DNA of 8,281 bases from an uncultured Clostridia bacterium (lineage in GTDB: Bacteria > Bacillota > Clostridia > Christensenellales > Aristaeellaceae): positions 1 through 8,281 of the forward strand of contig CANQGC010000119.1 in NCBI GenBank assembly GCA_947600345.1, written 5' to 3'. The translations under genes and the position numbers were made by a program. Each line of letters starts with the position of its first letter. The stretch's first letter is position 1. Of this stretch, positions 5,309 to 8,281 are shown in pieces. Under the pieces are notes generated by a model. That model saw only the letters and a list, made by a program, of their open reading frames with translations. It did not search any database and was not told the origin of the DNA.

Positions 5309-7153
5309 TCAGAACAGATCCATCCCCTCAAACTGCGTTCCGTCCAGCATGGCCGGAGCGCGGCAATCTACCACGAAGCCCTCGCCCAGGCGCAGGCTGA
5401 TCAGGTTCTTGCAGTCCATGAACATCGCCTGCATGTCCACCACGTAGCGGGTGTCGATGTCCTCCGCGATGACCGTCTCCAGGGAGGAGCAGTTGTAGAA
5501 CATGAAGCTCATGTCCCACACCTGGGAGGTATCCAGGCCGGTGAGGTCGATCTCGGTCAGGCTCGTGCACCAGGCGAACATGTTGTCCATGAAGCGGGTG
5601 CCGGTGGTGTCGAAGCAGCCGTTGAAGAAGATGCTCCTCAGGTTGGAGTACCCGTAAAACATGCCGGAGCAGCTCTCGCCGCCGCGCACGCCGCCCTCCG
5701 CGGCGAACATCAGCTCCGCAACGCTCCCACTGCGCTCGATCCAGGCCAGCACGCTGCCGTCCCCGTCCATGGACGCGTCCCACACGCCGGAATGGGGCAC
5801 CTGGTCCAGGCTGTCCAAGAATAAGATGCTGGTGATCTCGTCGCGCCGCACCGAGGGATTGTTCGGCAGATGCTCGAGGTCGGCGCCGCCGTTGTACAGC
5901 ACGCGGCTGCCGGTCGAAGCGGAGCTCGCGCGCTCGACCGCGTCCGCATCGTTGGGGCTGTGCACCGTCGCAGTGCAATTTTCGAATATATCCTCGGCGT
6001 CGCACTCGATGTCCAGTATGAAGTCGTCGCCGAACCAGATGTTGCGCAGCATGGAGCAGTCCTTGAACATCTCGCTGGCGTCGGTCACGCGGACGAAGTC
6101 GAAGCTCTCCAGATTCAGCTCCTGAAGCATTTTATCCCCCTGGAACATGCCGCTCATGTTGGTGACGCTGGTGGTATCAAAGCCGCTCACGTCCACCAGG
6201 CGCAGGTCTCTGCAGAATACAAACATGTCGGACATGTCCTCGACCCGCGCCGTATCCAGGCCCGCCATGAATATGGATCGCAGCGCATCGCAGCTGAAGA
6301 ACATATACGACATGTCCGTGACGTTCGAGGTGTCCATGCCCTGCAGGTCGATGGAGACCAGCGAATCGCAATCTTCGAACATATTCGACATATTCTTCAG
6401 GGCGCTGGTATCCATATCCGTGGGGTACAGCTCCTCCAGGCCGCTGCAGCCGTTGAACATGTAGCTCATATTCTCGACCTTCGACGTGTTCAGCCCAGAG
6501 AGATCGAGGGAGCGCAGCGCCTCGCAGCCCCAGAACATGGAGGACATGTCCGTCACATTCGAGGTATCCAGCTGGTACAGATCCAGGTACTCCAGCGCCT
6601 TGCAGCTTTCGAACATTCCGTGCGTCTTGTTCGCCCCGGAGCTGTCAAAGCAGCCGTTGAATTCGATCTCGCGCACGCCGGTGTAGCTGCCGAAGAGGTA
6701 GCTGCTGTCCGCGTTGGCGCGCACGGGGCCGTCCGCGGCGATCACCAAACCCAGGCCGCCGTCCGCGCGCTCGGTCCAGCCCAGCACGCTGCCGTCCCCC
6801 GCCTCGGACATGTCCCAGGCGTCCGACCCCGCCCCGGCGAGGCTGTCCCGGAATTCGATGCGCACGATTTCGCTGCGCGCCTGCGAGGGATTGCCCGGCA
6901 CGTGGCCGCCGGTCTCGTCGTCCAGCCAGAAGATGTAGCTGTCCTCCGCGCACATCAGCGTTCCGCCCGCGCCGGAGGCGGGCGCTTCCTCCTCCGAATT
7001 CGCGCCGCTCTCCATCAGCGCGTCGAGCTGGGCCTGAAGCGCGTCGATCTGCGCCTGCATCTCGGCAATGCTCTGCGAGGACGCCTGCGCCGCCGTGCAA
7101 AGCGCGAGCGCCACTGTCAGCGCGAGGCACAACAAAAGCTTCCTGATGTTCAT
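5309..7153 (-). CDS. Secreted BspA-type (DUF285) leucine-rich-repeat surface protein, two-module
   Basis: Likely exported surface protein of 614 residues. A signal peptide covers about 1-25 (MNIRKLLLCLALTVALALCTAAQA). A short predicted coiled coil (29-48, IAEMQAQIDALQAQLDAL) and a Ser/Gly/Glu linker follow. Module 1 has a cap (about 65-172; HVPGNPSQARSEI, WDMSEAGDGSVLGW, YLFGSYTGVREIEF) and eight 23-25 residue repeats (about 173-398) of the form LDTSNVTDMSSMFWGCEALRS. Module 2 repeats the plan with a cap at 417-520 (LPNNPSVRRDEI, GDGSVLAW) and three repeats (520-590). The two-module form suggests internal duplication. No LPXTG, SLH or peptidoglycan-binding domain is visible, so the means of attachment is unclear. 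The ATG follows AAAGGAG with an eight-base spacer. I see no clear promoter in the 137-base gap upstream, so it is probably cotranscribed with the 273-residue gene. Relatives are often proposed to bind host or bacterial surfaces; the target here is unknown. Confidence 0.9.
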   Translation of the reverse strand: MNIRKLLLCLALTVALALCTAAQASSQSIAEMQAQIDALQAQLDALMESGANSEEEAPASGAGGTLMCAEDSYIFWLDDETGGHVPGNPSQARSEIVRIEFRDSLAGAGSDAWDMSEAGDGSVLGWTERADGGLGLVIAADGPVRANADSSYLFGSYTGVREIEFNGCFDSSGANKTHGMFESCKALEYLDLYQLDTSNVTDMSSMFWGCEALRSLDLSGLNTSKVENMSYMFNGCSGLEELYPTDMDTSALKNMSNMFEDCDSLVSIDLQGMDTSNVTDMSYMFFSCDALRSIFMAGLDTARVEDMSDMFVFCRDLRLVDVSGFDTTSVTNMSGMFQGDKMLQELNLESFDFVRVTDASEMFKDCSMLRNIWFGDDFILDIECDAEDIFENCTATVHSPNDADAVERASSASTGSRVLYNGGADLEHLPNNPSVRRDEITSILFLDSLDQVPHSGVWDASMDGDGSVLAWIERSGSVAELMFAAEGGVRGGESCSGMFYGYSNLRSIFFNGCFDTTGTRFMDNMFAWCTSLTEIDLTGLDTSQVWDMSFMFYNCSSLETVIAEDIDTRYVVDMQAMFMDCKNLISLRLGEGFVVDCRAPAMLDGTQFEGMDLF

Positions 7154-7290
7154 CGTCGTTGCTCCTTTCTTCTTTCATCCAATTCATCAAATCTGCTCGT
7201 CCGGCCGCTCGCTTCCGCTTCCAGGGAGCGCGCCCTTGCGCCGGGATTCGCACCCGTCCGAAGTTGCCGCGTCCGCCGATTTGCGTCCCC

Positions 7291-8112
7291 TCAGCGGGAG
7301 ACGCCGTCCGCCCGGCAGCCGTCGAAGGCGTTCGGGTCGAGCTTGTCCGCGTCGAAGTCCGGGCCCACCTGTATGCGCGCCGCGCCGCAATCGGCAAACA
7401 TACCGCTCGAAGCCTTCAGCGCAGCGGTGGAGACGGCGCTTAAATCCAGCGCGAAGTCCTCCCTGTCGCTGACGCAGCCGCGAAACATGTCGGACATGTC
7501 CTCCACCGAGGAGGTATCCATGCCCTGCAGCGAGAGCGTACCCCCCGACAAGAAGAAGCAATTTTCGAACATGTGCGCCATGCAGGTCGCGCCGGAGGTG
7601 TCCAGCTGCTCGATCCCCATCACGTCGGGGGCGAAAAACTGCGCGCCCTGAAACATGCCCGTCAGATTCTCAGCGGTGGAGCTGTCGAAGCTGCCATCGA
7701 GCGAAATGCTGACCGCCTCCGCCTCGACGCCGTAGCCCGCGAAGAGGTAGCTGGAGTCCGGATTCGCCTTCACGCCGCCCTCCGCCGCGATGTAGAGCAC
7801 CGTATAATCGTTATCGCCGCTGTAGTACCGCCAGCCCAGCACACTGCGATCCCCCAGCGCGGACATGTCCCAGGCGTCCTCCGGCGCGTCCGCCAGGCTG
7901 TCCAGAAATTCAATCCGGCTCACCGTCGCCCGGCGCTGTCCGCCCTCCCGCCAGGCTTCACTGCCCGGCACAGTGCCCTCGGAAAAGCTCTCCCCCGCCG
8001 CCATCAGCATGCCGGGAACGAGCTCCACCTCCGCGCAGGCATGCAGCCCGCAAAGCAGCATCGCCGCGACAAGCAAGAGCGGCATCAGTCTTCTCACGCG
8101 CTTCATGAACAT
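7291..8112 (-). CDS. Secreted BspA-type (DUF285) repeat protein, short
   Basis: Likely exported protein of 273 residues. The N-terminus (KRVRRLMPLLLVAAMLLCGLHACA) is a signal peptide, probably cleaved after ACA. LHAC is a poor lipobox because of the His, so lipid attachment is doubtful. The cap domain (about 45-150) has RIEFLDSLADAPEDAWDMSALGDRSVLGW and SSYLFAGYG, matching the other two surface proteins. Four repeats follow (about 150-250), marked MFQGA, MFENC, MFRGC and MFADC, with LDTSGATCMAHMF and MDTSSVEDMSDMF. It ends soon after the last repeat with no anchoring domain. Two ATGs are possible: 8112, with AGGAGG eight bases upstream, or 8106, with GGAG eight bases upstream. It is the first gene of the apparent operon 273-residue, 614-residue, DUF445. 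Confidence 0.87.
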   Translation of the reverse strand: MFMKRVRRLMPLLLVAAMLLCGLHACAEVELVPGMLMAAGESFSEGTVPGSEAWREGGQRRATVSRIEFLDSLADAPEDAWDMSALGDRSVLGWRYYSGDNDYTVLYIAAEGGVKANPDSSYLFAGYGVEAEAVSISLDGSFDSSTAENLTGMFQGAQFFAPDVMGIEQLDTSGATCMAHMFENCFFLSGGTLSLQGMDTSSVEDMSDMFRGCVSDREDFALDLSAVSTAALKASSGMFADCGAARIQVGPDFDADKLDPNAFDGCRADGVSR

Positions 8113-8281
8113 CTCTCCTTCCTCCTCGTATTATAAAAGAGTAGTATTTATAGACCGTTCTCCAACGGTGTGCTACACTGAGAGGGATGCTGTGGATTGG
8201 TTTCTTTCACCTACCGCAAGACGGTTCAACGGAGGCTCCAACCACAGCCCCTTGTCGGTTTGTTAATCAGTTAGATACCGC
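8113..8281 (-). promoter_or_regulatory. Leader of the 273-residue surface protein gene, with TATAAT box
   Basis: On the minus strand TATAAT lies at 8135-8130, 18 bases before the first ATG. That leaves a very short leader if transcription starts just after it. No good -35 box is found 16-18 bases upstream. A small hairpin ACCGTT/AACGGT with loop GGAG (8153-8168) lies just upstream and might be an operator. An imperfect inverted repeat pairs 8189-8200 with 8238-8248. I see no gene in 8113-8281. Confidence 0.4.

Noticed and set aside
5870..7651. 593-residue plus-strand frame
   Set aside because: Antisense to two clear BspA-type genes. Its apparent repeats (HVGHV-like) mirror the DUF285 repeats on the other strand.
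8189..8248. Inverted repeat GCTGTGGATTGG / CCAACCACAGC
   Set aside because: One mismatch and a loop of about 37 bases with no associated gene in the window. It could be chance, or part of something beyond the edge.

Overview
The window looks like chromosomal DNA from a GC-rich, spore-forming Bacillota, probably class Clostridia. The reasons are an uninterrupted sigma-K-type sporulation sigma factor, a DUF445 (YheB-type) membrane protein, a DprA/Smf-like protein, and three BspA-type (DUF285) leucine-rich-repeat surface proteins of the sort common in gut Clostridia. I cannot name a genus. All six convincing genes are on the minus strand, so they are transcribed right to left as printed.

Layout in transcription order, right to left. 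Bases 8281-8113 are an upstream leader with a TATAAT box. Bases 8112-5309 hold two secreted BspA-type proteins of 273 and 614 residues. Eight bases past the second stop, at 5300, a DUF445 membrane protein begins and runs to 4386. Bases 4388-4065 are a mobile-element-like repeat whose end supplies the DUF445 stop codon. Bases 4043-4015 are a near-consensus sigma-A promoter, followed by a third BspA-type protein that ends in a peptidoglycan-binding domain (3979-2822). Bases 2821-2375 contain a composite hairpin repeat and a strong hairpin terminator. Then come sigK (2374-1691), a short gap with its own promoter, and the DprA-like gene (1582-623). Bases 622-1 are non-coding and packed with hairpins.

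The surface proteins share an N-terminal cap and 23-25 residue repeats. They probably form one envelope-displayed set, possibly expressed as two units: the 273-residue gene through DUF445, and the 391-residue gene alone. sigK and the DprA-like gene appear functionally unrelated to that set.

The most unusual content is non-coding. (1) A 160-base element with perfect 16-base inverted ends sits between TTAA repeats at 205-372. It interrupts a composite hairpin repeat whose second copy (2559-2799) looks like the uninterrupted site. (2) A second, inverted and diverged copy at 4065-4388 carries a 160-base cassette made of small hairpins, and shows compensatory changes in an internal stem. (3) The composite repeats are strings of perfect hairpins, mostly with three-base loops. 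Their stem sequences differ between copies while pairing, order and several loops are kept. (4) Two hairpins at 473-581 have unrelated stems but an identical 11-base loop. Together these suggest a family of structure-selected, modular intergenic repeats. I do not recognise the family by name.
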